Source: Azoarcus sp. Aa7
GTDB lineage: Bacteria > Pseudomonadota > Gammaproteobacteria > Burkholderiales > Rhodocyclaceae
DNA length: 64,000 bases
Assembly (NCBI RefSeq): GCF_014822185.1
Contig: NZ_QVLR01000037.1
Location: 106,403 to 170,402, forward strand
Reading direction: 5' to 3'
A program made the translations under genes and the position numbers. Below, piece after piece: positions 45,246 to 52,858 of this stretch; the stretch's first letter is position 1, and every line of letters begins with the position of its first letter. The notes under the pieces were generated by a model. It saw only the letters and a program-made list of their open reading frames with translations. It was not told where the DNA came from and did no database searches.

Positions 45246-46232
45246 ATGCAAATTAGATTGAGCGGAAAACTGTGGGCACTGGTGCTGTGCGCCGGCGTGA
45301 CCTTGGCCGGTCTGGCCGAGGCTGCGCCGTCCGAATTGATTCACCGTCCTGCGGCGCGACTGGAGCGCCCGATGGCAGCCGGCCTGCTTGGCGTGACCCA
45401 TGCTGGACAACGTCTCGTGGCTGTTGGTGACCGCGGCGCGGTGCTTCTTTCCGACGACGGTGGCGCGTCCTTTCGCCAAGCCAGGTCCGTACCGACACGA
45501 GTAACGCTCACTTCCGTCAGCTTTGCAGATGAGCGCAACGGCTGGGCCGTTGGCCATTGGGGCGTGATCCTGCGCACGACAGACGGAGGTGAAACCTGGA
45601 GTCTGCAGCGCGACGACACCAGCGTCGATCAGCCCCTGTTCTCCGTGTGGTTCAGTGATGCGCGCAACGGCGTCGCGGCCGGCCTGTGGTCACTGATCCT
45701 GCGCACCGACGACGGTGGAGAGCACTGGGAGATCGTCCCACCTCCGGCGCCGCCAGAAGGGCAGCGGCGCTCGGATCGCAATCTGTTCCAGATTTTTCCC
45801 GGTGCGTCTGGCGAGCTCTGGATCGCAGCGGAGCGCGGCGGCTTGTTGTACTCGCGAGACGGCGGGGCGCATTGGAGTCAGATCGAGACAGGTGGCAAAG
45901 GCAGTTTGTGGACCGGCACCGCGCTGACCAGTGGAACCCTGCTTGTCGCGGGGCTGCAGGGCAAGGTGTATCGCAGCACCGACCATGGCTCCAGCTGGCA
46001 AATCGTGCCGGTCGGAACCGCCAGTTCGGTCACCCATATGGTTCAGATGCCTGACGGTGGCGTTGTTGCCGTCGGGCTGAACGGCGTGGTGCTGGAGAGC
46101 CACGACGACGGGCGCAGTTTCGCACTCACCAACCGGGCCGACCAGGCATCGATGACGGCTGTCGCGCAAGTTCGCGGCGCTCGTTCGGTGCTGTTTTCGG
46201 CGCAAGGAGTGCTGGGCGGCACGCAGCAATAA
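45246..46232 (+). CDS. YCF48/BNR-repeat periplasmic protein
   Basis: A 328-residue secreted protein: signal peptide KLWALVLCAGVTLAGLAEA, then a predicted six- or seven-bladed propeller. Each blade has a copy of the pattern D-G-G-x-S/T-W/F, for example SDDGGASFRQ, TTDGGETWSL, TDDGGEHWEI, SRDGGAHWSQ, STDHGSSWQI, SHDDGRSFAL. It resembles the photosystem II assembly factor YCF48, but outside phototrophs these proteins accompany MMPL transporters. It starts 13 bases after the transporter gene and is probably a periplasmic accessory of that complex. Confidence 0.88.
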   Translation: MQIRLSGKLWALVLCAGVTLAGLAEAAPSELIHRPAARLERPMAAGLLGVTHAGQRLVAVGDRGAVLLSDDGGASFRQARSVPTRVTLTSVSFADERNGWAVGHWGVILRTTDGGETWSLQRDDTSVDQPLFSVWFSDARNGVAAGLWSLILRTDDGGEHWEIVPPPAPPEGQRRSDRNLFQIFPGASGELWIAAERGGLLYSRDGGAHWSQIETGGKGSLWTGTALTSGTLLVAGLQGKVYRSTDHGSSWQIVPVGTASSVTHMVQMPDGGVVAVGLNGVVLESHDDGRSFALTNRADQASMTAVAQVRGARSVLFSAQGVLGGTQQ

Positions 46233-46305
46233 ACAAGAGGTGTGCCGGCGGTCGCGCCGGGATGCCAGGACGAAGCACCACACAAATTTCCGGAGGACCA
46301 ACGGC

Positions 46306-47814
46306 ATGAATGCAAACGTACAAGATAGCTCCACCGTCGCTTATTGGCATGAGAAGGCCAGGTTGTACAAACCCGAAACGCGCCTATTCATCGACGGTGC
46401 CTTCGTCGACGCGCAGGGCGGTGACCGTTTCACGACCTACAACCCGGCAACCGGTCAGCCGATCGCCGAAATGGCGCGCGGGACCGCGGCAGACATCGAC
46501 CGGGCGGTGCAGGCCGCCCGCCGGGCCTTTCGCGCCGGAACGTGGTCGCGGATGGCGCCGCGCGAGCGCATGGATGTCATGTACCGTGCCGCACGCCTGA
46601 TTGAAGCGCACACCGAGGAGTTCGCGCTGCTCGATTGCCTCGACATGGGCAAGCCCGTGTCGGAGCTGGTCGGCGGGGACATTCCGTTTTCCGCGCTGAC
46701 CTTCCAGTATTTCGGCGAGACCATCGACAAGCTCGAGGGGGCGGTAACCAATACGGACCGCAATGCACTGCACATGATCGTGCGCGAGCCGCTGGGTGTG
46801 GTCGCGTGTGTCACCCCCTGGAACTACCCGACGATGATGGCGGCGTGGAAGGTTGCGCCCGCGCTGGCGGCGGGCAATTCGGTCATCCTCAAGCCTGCTG
46901 AGCAAAGCCCGATGAGTGCGCTGCTGTTGGCACGGCTGCTGGCCGAAGCCGGTGTGCCGGATGGCGTGTTCAACGTCGTCAACGGTTACGGTGAAGACGC
47001 CGGCCGCGCGCTCGCGCTGCACATGGACGTGGACAAGATCGGTTTCACCGGTTCCACCGAAGTCGGCAAGCTGATGATGGTCTATTCCGGCCAGTCGAAC
47101 ATGAAGAAGGTGACCACCGAATGCGGCGGCAAGAGCCCGCAGATCGTAATGGCCGATGCCGACCTCGACGCGGCGGTGGGATACGCGGTCACGGGCATCT
47201 TCACCAACCAGGGCGAAGTGTGCAGCGCCGGTTCGCGCTTGTTGGTGCACGAGTCGTTGTACGACCAGTTCGTCACCAAGTTTGTCGCCGAGGCCGCACG
47301 CTACCAGCCCGGTGATCCGCTCGATCCGGCGACGACGATGGGTCCCCTGGTCACGCCCGAGCAGCAGACGCGCGTGCTCGGCTATATCGACGCGGGCCGC
47401 ACTGAAGGGGCGCGCGTGGAGATGGGAGGCGGGCGCCCGTCGGGTCTCGAGGGTGGCAACTATGTGTCGCCGACGCTCTTCAGTGGGGTGACGCCGCAGA
47501 TGCGCATTGCGCGCGAGGAAATCTTCGGGCCGGTTGCGGCTGCGGTGCCCTTCAAGACGGTGGAAGAGGGACTCGCCATTGCCAATGACAGCATCTTCGG
47601 TCTTGCAGCTTCGATCTGGACACGCGATGTCAGCCTTGCCCATCGTGCCGCCCGCGACGTCGAGGCGGGGATCGTGTGGATCAACTGCTATGACCATGGA
47701 GACATGACGCAACCGTGGGGCGGCTACAAGCAGTCCGGCCAGGGGCGAGACAAGTGCTTCGAGACGGTGCTTGCGCACACCCAGACCAAGTCGGTCTGGC
47801 TCAATCTCGCCTGA
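46306..47814 (+). CDS. NAD(P)-dependent aldehyde dehydrogenase
   Basis: A 502-residue enzyme oxidising an aldehyde to the acid. The nucleophile is Cys306 (NQGEVCSAGSR) and the general base is Glu272 (TTECGGKSPQIVM); FTGSTEVGKLMM binds cofactor. The overall pattern fits the betaine-aldehyde/gamma-aminobutyraldehyde (PuuC/BADH) group, suggesting an amino- or trimethylammonio-aldehyde, but substrate calls inside this superfamily are weak. GGAGGA lies eight bases before the ATG. It is in the DUF1329 operon and could oxidise the aldehyde released by the TMADH-like enzyme. Confidence 0.92.
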   Translation: MNANVQDSSTVAYWHEKARLYKPETRLFIDGAFVDAQGGDRFTTYNPATGQPIAEMARGTAADIDRAVQAARRAFRAGTWSRMAPRERMDVMYRAARLIEAHTEEFALLDCLDMGKPVSELVGGDIPFSALTFQYFGETIDKLEGAVTNTDRNALHMIVREPLGVVACVTPWNYPTMMAAWKVAPALAAGNSVILKPAEQSPMSALLLARLLAEAGVPDGVFNVVNGYGEDAGRALALHMDVDKIGFTGSTEVGKLMMVYSGQSNMKKVTTECGGKSPQIVMADADLDAAVGYAVTGIFTNQGEVCSAGSRLLVHESLYDQFVTKFVAEAARYQPGDPLDPATTMGPLVTPEQQTRVLGYIDAGRTEGARVEMGGGRPSGLEGGNYVSPTLFSGVTPQMRIAREEIFGPVAAAVPFKTVEEGLAIANDSIFGLAASIWTRDVSLAHRAARDVEAGIVWINCYDHGDMTQPWGGYKQSGQGRDKCFETVLAHTQTKSVWLNLA

Positions 47815-47849
47815 TCAAACGATATCTGTCCGCAAAAAGGAGGAGCACA

Positions 47850-48329
47850 ATGAAAAACTACAAACTCACCGCGATCGCAGTTCTGACTGCTTGCGCGGGC
47901 GCAGCACAGGCCGAACCGGTAACGATGACCGGCGGTTGGGTGGCGGATTTTTCGCCAGCGATGATGGAAACGCTGCAGGCTTCGACGACGGTGTTCCAGT
48001 TCGAGGGGAGCTACAAGCTCGTCGCCGGCAAGCGTGACGACGTGTACCTGCTGACCACCTGCGTCGGCATGGAGACGGCGACCAAGGGCGCCAATGGTCA
48101 AACCACTACCACGGGTTCGGGCCGTTGCGAATTGAAGGACCGCAACGGCGACAAGCTCCTGGCGGCAATGGAAACCGCGGTTGACGGATTTACGCTCAAG
48201 GTTCAGGGCGGTACCGGCAAGTGGGCCAAAGCCTCCGGCAAGATCGTGTCGAAGGAAACCTTCACCGTCGAGGGCGAGCGTCAGCTCAAGGGCTATTCCA
48301 ACGCGCAGGGCGAGCTCAAGCTCGACTGA
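47850..48329 (+). CDS. small secreted protein of unknown function
   Basis: A 159-residue protein with a clean signal peptide (KNYKLTAIAVLTACAGAAQA, cut before EPVTMTG). The mature 137 residues are rich in Thr, Gly and charged residues and look like a small beta-barrel (FQFEGSYKLVAGKRDDVYL; FTLKVQGGTGKWAKASGKI). Two Cys (TTCVGM, GRCELK) may form a disulphide. I recognise no family. AAGGAGG precedes the ATG. Its place after the aldehyde dehydrogenase and before the MFS gene suggests a periplasmic binding or protective role in this pathway. Confidence 0.75.
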   Translation: MKNYKLTAIAVLTACAGAAQAEPVTMTGGWVADFSPAMMETLQASTTVFQFEGSYKLVAGKRDDVYLLTTCVGMETATKGANGQTTTTGSGRCELKDRNGDKLLAAMETAVDGFTLKVQGGTGKWAKASGKIVSKETFTVEGERQLKGYSNAQGELKLD

Positions 48330-48391
48330 AGACCGTCGCGGTGCCGTCGGTCTCTGGATCGGCGGCAAGCGAATTGACAGGAGCGAGTCTC

Positions 48392-49615
48392 ATGAATTCG
48401 GAAGCCAATGCGATGCGGGCCCCCGGTCGGATCACGCAATTCTTCCTCGATGCCCGTCCCGACGACTGGGGTTTGTTATTGTCGGCGTCTGCGTCTGCAT
48501 ACGGTGTCGGCCTGCTGGCCATGCTGGTGTTGCCCTTCATGATCGGCGCAACGATGAGCGGACTGGGGCTGGACGAAGCCCAAGCCGGTTTCCTGGGCAC
48601 AGTCGAATTCCTCGGGGTCACCGTCGCGTCGCTGATCGTCGCCCCGTTCATCGGTCGTCTGCCACGCCGCAACCTGGCACTCGCTGGCGCGGCGCTGGCA
48701 ATCGTCGGCAATGGCCTTTCTGCAATGCAATCGTCCTATGAAACCTTACTGTTCATCCGGGCGGCCGTCGGCTTCGGCTGCGGTTTGGCGCTTGCTGCGG
48801 GCAACGCAACCGTCGCGAATGCGGAAAATCCGGAAAAGCTCGCGGCACAGATGTCGATGCTGTTCGTGGTACTGATGGTCGTGACGATGACCAGCTTCGC
48901 CCACGTAAGCGACCTCTGGAGCTTCAAGGGGGTTTACGGCGCGCTTGCCGTATGCATGCTGGTAATGGCCTTGTTCATCTTCCGCCTGCCTCAAGGTACC
49001 GGCCAGGTGCATTCGACGGTCGAGCATCCGCATGCCCATCGCGGGATCCTCTCGATCTCGGGGATGTTCATGCTGTTTGCGATGTTCGCATTCGCACTGC
49101 GCGATACCATGATGTGGGCATTCGCGGAACGCATCGGGAACGGCGTCGGCTATGGTCCTGACGACCTCGGGATGCTTTTTTCGGTGCAGGCGGTGATCGG
49201 CATCGTCGGGCCGTTGATCGCCACCTTGGTCGGCTCGCGCTACGGCTTGCGCCTGCCGGTACTGCTGGGCATTGTCCTCACCGGCATGGTGACATTCACG
49301 ATCCTGCAGTCGTCGAAAGCCCTGGTTCCCTATTCGGTTGGCGTGCTGTTCATCTCGGGGACGTACTTCTATGCGCTGTCCTACCTGACGGCGCTGGCGG
49401 CCGAACTCGATACGCAAGGCCGCATCGTCGCCGCGTCGGGAGGTTTTCTCGTCGCGGGAGTCGCCTTCGGGCCCGCCGTGTCGGGTGCACTGATCGTGCG
49501 CGGCGGCTATGAGCTCAGCAGTTGGGTGAATGTCGCAATCGTTGCCGTCACCCTGTTGCTGATCCTCGTGCCGCTGAGCGCAGTGGGACGCAAAGCAGAC
49601 GCGCTTCCACACTGA
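48392..49615 (+). CDS. MFS transporter
   Basis: A 407-residue inner-membrane transporter with 12 predicted helices. The first helix begins at DDWGLLLSASASAYGVGLL and the loop 2-3 motif region reads FIGRLPRRNLALAGAAL. It has no drug-class marker that I can see. AGGAGCGAG precedes the ATG at 48392. It is last in the DUF1329 operon and followed by a hairpin terminator, so it may import the substrate or export a product. The substrate is unknown. Confidence 0.88.
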   Translation: MNSEANAMRAPGRITQFFLDARPDDWGLLLSASASAYGVGLLAMLVLPFMIGATMSGLGLDEAQAGFLGTVEFLGVTVASLIVAPFIGRLPRRNLALAGAALAIVGNGLSAMQSSYETLLFIRAAVGFGCGLALAAGNATVANAENPEKLAAQMSMLFVVLMVVTMTSFAHVSDLWSFKGVYGALAVCMLVMALFIFRLPQGTGQVHSTVEHPHAHRGILSISGMFMLFAMFAFALRDTMMWAFAERIGNGVGYGPDDLGMLFSVQAVIGIVGPLIATLVGSRYGLRLPVLLGIVLTGMVTFTILQSSKALVPYSVGVLFISGTYFYALSYLTALAAELDTQGRIVAASGGFLVAGVAFGPAVSGALIVRGGYELSSWVNVAIVAVTLLLILVPLSAVGRKADALPH

Positions 49616-49686
49616 GCGGCGGTGGGCGTCTCTGCGCGGGGCGCCCACCGGCCTCCCCGGCAGCCGTATACCCAATCTCTTCATCA

Positions 49687-49739
49687 GAGCGGCCGCCACG
49701 ATTTCGCATGGGCGGGATCGCGGCGGCCGCTCGCATTTT
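49687..49739 (+). terminator. Rho-independent-type terminator after the MFS gene
   Basis: An 11-bp perfect stem GAGCGGCCGCC / GGCGGCCGCTC with a 24-base loop, then GCATTTTC. Another dyad CGGTGGGCG / CGCCCACCG lies just before it at 49620-49650. Together they separate the DUF1329 operon from the aminotransferase gene. Confidence 0.6.
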
Positions 49740-49742
49740 CCC

Positions 49743-49778
49743 CGCCACTGTATTGCCTGACAGGGCAATACAGTGGCG
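49743..49778. promoter_or_regulatory. palindromic operator, site B, upstream of the GABA aminotransferase gene
   Basis: Perfect 15-bp inverted repeat CGCCACTGTATTGCC / GGCAATACAGTGGCG with a 6-base centre. It shares the 11 bases GCAATACAGTG and the TGTAYT-N12-ARTACA architecture with site A, 36.8 kb away. It ends 90 bases before the start codon. Probably bound by MocR regulator 1. Confidence 0.7.
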
Positions 49779-49868
49779 CCCAAATCAGTCAGGGATGTGT
49801 CTGGCTGTATGGGTGCGAGCTTCGTAAATTGACGCTACACGTGATCAACCAGACAGAGGACGAGAACC

Positions 49869-51164
49869 ATGAGCAACCCGACCACGACCAACGCTTCCTT
49901 GATGACCCGCCGTACCGCAGCCGTAGCGCGCGGCATCGGCAATGCCCATCCCGTCTTTGCCGCCCGCGCCCAGAACGCCGAACTGTGGGATGTCGAAGGC
50001 AAGCGCTACATTGATTTTTGCTCCGGCATCGCGGTGGTCAACACCGGTCACAACCACCCGCGGATCGTGGAGGCGGTTTCGGCGCAGCTGGAGAAGCATT
50101 CCCACACCTGCTTCCAGGTCGCTGCTTACGAGTCCTATGTCGAACTCGCCGAACGGCTCGTGGCGCTCGCGCCCGGCGAAGCACCCAAGAAAGCGATGTT
50201 CATGAGCACCGGTGCCGAAGCGATCGAGAACGCAGTCAAGATCGTGCGCGCCTATACCGGCCGCCCGGGCGTCATCGCGTTCAACGGTGCGTTCCACGGT
50301 CGCACCATGTTCGCACTCGCGCTGACCGGCAAGGTCGTGCCTTACAAGGCGGGATTCGGGCCGATGGCGGGGGAAGTCTACCACGCTCCTTATCCGTCGC
50401 CTTATCACGGCGTGGCCGTCGATGACGCGATCGAAGGCATCGAAAAGCTCTTCAAGAACGATATCGACCCCGCCCGGGTCGGCGCCATTTTCGTCGAGCC
50501 GGTGCAGGGCGAAGGCGGATACATCCCCGGAAGCGCCGAATTCTTCCAGCGCCTGCGTGCGCTGTGCGACGCGCACGGCATCCTCCTGGTCGCGGACGAG
50601 ATCCAGACCGGTATCGCACGCACCGGCAAGCTCTTCGCGATGGAACACTTCGGAGTCGTGCCCGATCTGACGACGCTCGCAAAGGGGCTGGGTGGTGGCA
50701 TGCCGATTTCAGCGGTCGTTGGTCGTGCGGATGTCATGGATGCCGTTGCCCCGGGAGGCCTCGGCAGCACCTACGCAGGGCACCCCATGGCATGTGCCGC
50801 TGCACTAGCGGTGCTCGAAGTCGTCGAGAAGGAGGGGCTGTGCGAGCGCAGCGCAGCCATCGGAGAGCGGCTACGCACCGGTTTCAAGCGTATGGCGAAG
50901 GACTGCAAATGCATCGGTGATGTGCGCGGCCTCGGGGCGATGACCGCCATTGAGCTGATCGATCCTGCCACGGGTGCGCCCTCCGCCGACATTGCGAACC
51001 GTCTGAAGGCCGAGGCGTTCAATCGCGGGCTATTGCTGCTGACCTGCGGCAGCTACGGCAACGTCATTCGCGTGATGGTTCCGCTGACGATATCCGATGC
51101 CGTGCTCGATGAAGGCATCGCAATCATCGAAGCGGTGCTGATTGAGCTTCAGAACCGCAATTGA
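49869..51164 (+). CDS. gabT: 4-aminobutyrate aminotransferase
   Basis: A 431-residue class III aminotransferase that moves the amino group of GABA or another omega-amino acid to 2-oxoglutarate, giving a semialdehyde and glutamate. Lys272 in LTTLAKGLGGGMP binds PLP; STGAEAIENAVKIVRAYTG holds the phosphate-binding and substrate region; EPVQGEGGYIPG and ADEIQTGIARTG are family blocks. The similarity to GabT is strong along its length. It starts a transcript with the semialdehyde dehydrogenase and a glutamate dehydrogenase, which would reoxidise the glutamate formed. Operator B upstream points to MocR control. Confidence 0.93.
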   Translation: MSNPTTTNASLMTRRTAAVARGIGNAHPVFAARAQNAELWDVEGKRYIDFCSGIAVVNTGHNHPRIVEAVSAQLEKHSHTCFQVAAYESYVELAERLVALAPGEAPKKAMFMSTGAEAIENAVKIVRAYTGRPGVIAFNGAFHGRTMFALALTGKVVPYKAGFGPMAGEVYHAPYPSPYHGVAVDDAIEGIEKLFKNDIDPARVGAIFVEPVQGEGGYIPGSAEFFQRLRALCDAHGILLVADEIQTGIARTGKLFAMEHFGVVPDLTTLAKGLGGGMPISAVVGRADVMDAVAPGGLGSTYAGHPMACAAALAVLEVVEKEGLCERSAAIGERLRTGFKRMAKDCKCIGDVRGLGAMTAIELIDPATGAPSADIANRLKAEAFNRGLLLLTCGSYGNVIRVMVPLTISDAVLDEGIAIIEAVLIELQNRN

Positions 51165-51178
51165 GAGAGGCTGGAACC

Positions 51179-51391
51179 ATGTCGGGCGTTGAAGGCAGCG
51201 ACGTGCCGCAAGACGAGCGTGGAAACGGGTGTGACCGGTCCGTATTGACCAAAACCGCTTGCGGCAGCCCGGACGCCAATGACTCGACGCGGGGGAGGCG
51301 GCAGCGCCCCGATGCGACGGCGGAGGCGGGGATCGCGAAGGAACTCGACGCGGTGCGGTACGGATTGCTGGTGACCCGGTGCGTGACCTGA
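51179..51391 (+). CDS. possible 70-residue hypothetical protein between gabT and the aldehyde dehydrogenase gene
   Basis: A short frame starting at an ATG 14 bases after gabT, with GAGAGGCTGG upstream. The product is charged and Gly/Asp/Arg-rich without family signature, and could be disordered. It ends nine bases before the next start codon. It may be a chance frame in a spacer, since the coding bias is weak. Confidence 0.3.
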   Translation: MSGVEGSDVPQDERGNGCDRSVLTKTACGSPDANDSTRGRRQRPDATAEAGIAKELDAVRYGLLVTRCVT

Positions 51392-51400
51392 GGACGATAA

Positions 51401-52831
51401 ATGAAACAACTGTACATTGCAGGTGAATGGTGTGACGGCGTTGCCGCTCGCGCCAATGTCAATCCGTCAGATACGACGGACATTGTCGGGGATTACGCGC
51501 AGGCCGATCGGAAGCTGGCTGAAGCGGCGATTGGCTCGGCGCGCGCCGCCTTCAGCGGGTGGAGCAGGTCGACGCCGCAGGTGCGCGCCGATGCGCTCGA
51601 CCGCATTGGCAGCGAACTGCTCGCCCGGAAGGACGAACTCGGCAGGCTGCTTTCGCGCGAGGAAGGCAAGACGCTGCCGGAAGGCATTGCCGAAGCGGCG
51701 CGAGCCGGGCAGATTTTCAAGTTCTTCGCGGGTGAGGCGCTGCGCTGCGGAGGGGAACGCCTGCCCTCCGTCCGCCCAGGCGTGGATGTCGAAATCACGC
51801 GGGAAGCGCTAGGCGTTGTCGGCATCATCACGCCTTGGAATTTCCCCATCGCAATTCCTGCCTGGAAGATCGCGCCTGCGCTCGCCTACGGAAACTGCGT
51901 GGTATTCAAACCTGCCGATCTCGTGCCGGGCTCTGCGTGGGCGCTCGCGGAGATCATTAGCCGCGCGGGTCTGCCTGCCGGCGTGTTCAACCTTGTCATG
52001 GGGCCGGGCAGTAAGGTGGGACAGACACTGCTCGAGGATCGCCGCATCGACGGCATCACCTTCACCGGCTCGACCTCGACCGGCGCCCGCGTCATGAATG
52101 CAGCCGGACAGCGTTTTGCCCGCATGCAACTGGAAATGGGGGGGAAGAATCCCCTGGTCGTGCTGAACGACGCCGACCTCGCGCAGGCAACTTTCTGCGC
52201 GATCCAGGGCGGCTACTACTCTACGGGGCAGCGTTGCACCGCGAGCAGCCGTTTCATCGTCGAAAAGGGCATCTACCCGGCCTTTGTCGAGGCGGTGCAC
52301 AAGGGCCTCGCGGCCCTCAGGGTGGACCATGCGCTCGAACCGGGAACCGACATCGGGCCCGTCGTCGATGAGTCACAACTCGCGCAGGACTTGGAGTACA
52401 TCGATATCGGACGCGCCGAGGGGGCTCGCCTCGTGTGCGGCGGGGAGCGCCTTTCGCGGCGCACGAGCGGCCACTACCTGGCTCCCGCGCTGTTTGCGGA
52501 CGCTTCGCCCGAAATGCGTATCGCACGCGAGGAAATTTTCGGCCCTGTGGCCTGCGTGATACCGGCCGACAACTACGAGCACGCGCTGGCCCTGGCCAAC
52601 GACACCGAGTTCGGCCTGTCTGCGGGAATCTGCACGACTTCGCTAAAGCACGCCACGCACTTCAAGCGCAACGTGGAGGCGGGGATGGTCATGGTTAACG
52701 TCCCGACGGCCGGTGTCGATTATCACGTGCCCTTCGGTGGCCGCAAGGCGTCGAGCTTCGGGCCGCGCGAGCAGGGGCGGTACGCGGCGGAGTTCTTCAC
52801 CGTGGTGAAGACGGCTTACACGGGCGCATGA
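51401..52831 (+). CDS. semialdehyde dehydrogenase (succinate- or 2-oxoglutarate-semialdehyde type)
   Basis: A 476-residue aldehyde dehydrogenase. Catalytic Cys279 lies in STGQRCTASSRF and the general base Glu245 in QLEMGGKNPLVV; FTGSTSTGARVM binds the cofactor. The end GVDYHVPFGGRKASSFGPREQG is characteristic of the 2-oxoglutarate-semialdehyde branch, while the position after gabT suggests succinate semialdehyde, the product of GABA transamination. Both would feed the TCA cycle. It is preceded by GAGGACGATAA and followed after 27 bases by the glutamate dehydrogenase gene. Confidence 0.88.
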   Translation: MKQLYIAGEWCDGVAARANVNPSDTTDIVGDYAQADRKLAEAAIGSARAAFSGWSRSTPQVRADALDRIGSELLARKDELGRLLSREEGKTLPEGIAEAARAGQIFKFFAGEALRCGGERLPSVRPGVDVEITREALGVVGIITPWNFPIAIPAWKIAPALAYGNCVVFKPADLVPGSAWALAEIISRAGLPAGVFNLVMGPGSKVGQTLLEDRRIDGITFTGSTSTGARVMNAAGQRFARMQLEMGGKNPLVVLNDADLAQATFCAIQGGYYSTGQRCTASSRFIVEKGIYPAFVEAVHKGLAALRVDHALEPGTDIGPVVDESQLAQDLEYIDIGRAEGARLVCGGERLSRRTSGHYLAPALFADASPEMRIAREEIFGPVACVIPADNYEHALALANDTEFGLSAGICTTSLKHATHFKRNVEAGMVMVNVPTAGVDYHVPFGGRKASSFGPREQGRYAAEFFTVVKTAYTGA

Positions 52832-52858
52832 CCCGGAACCTTACAAACGGGGAAAACC

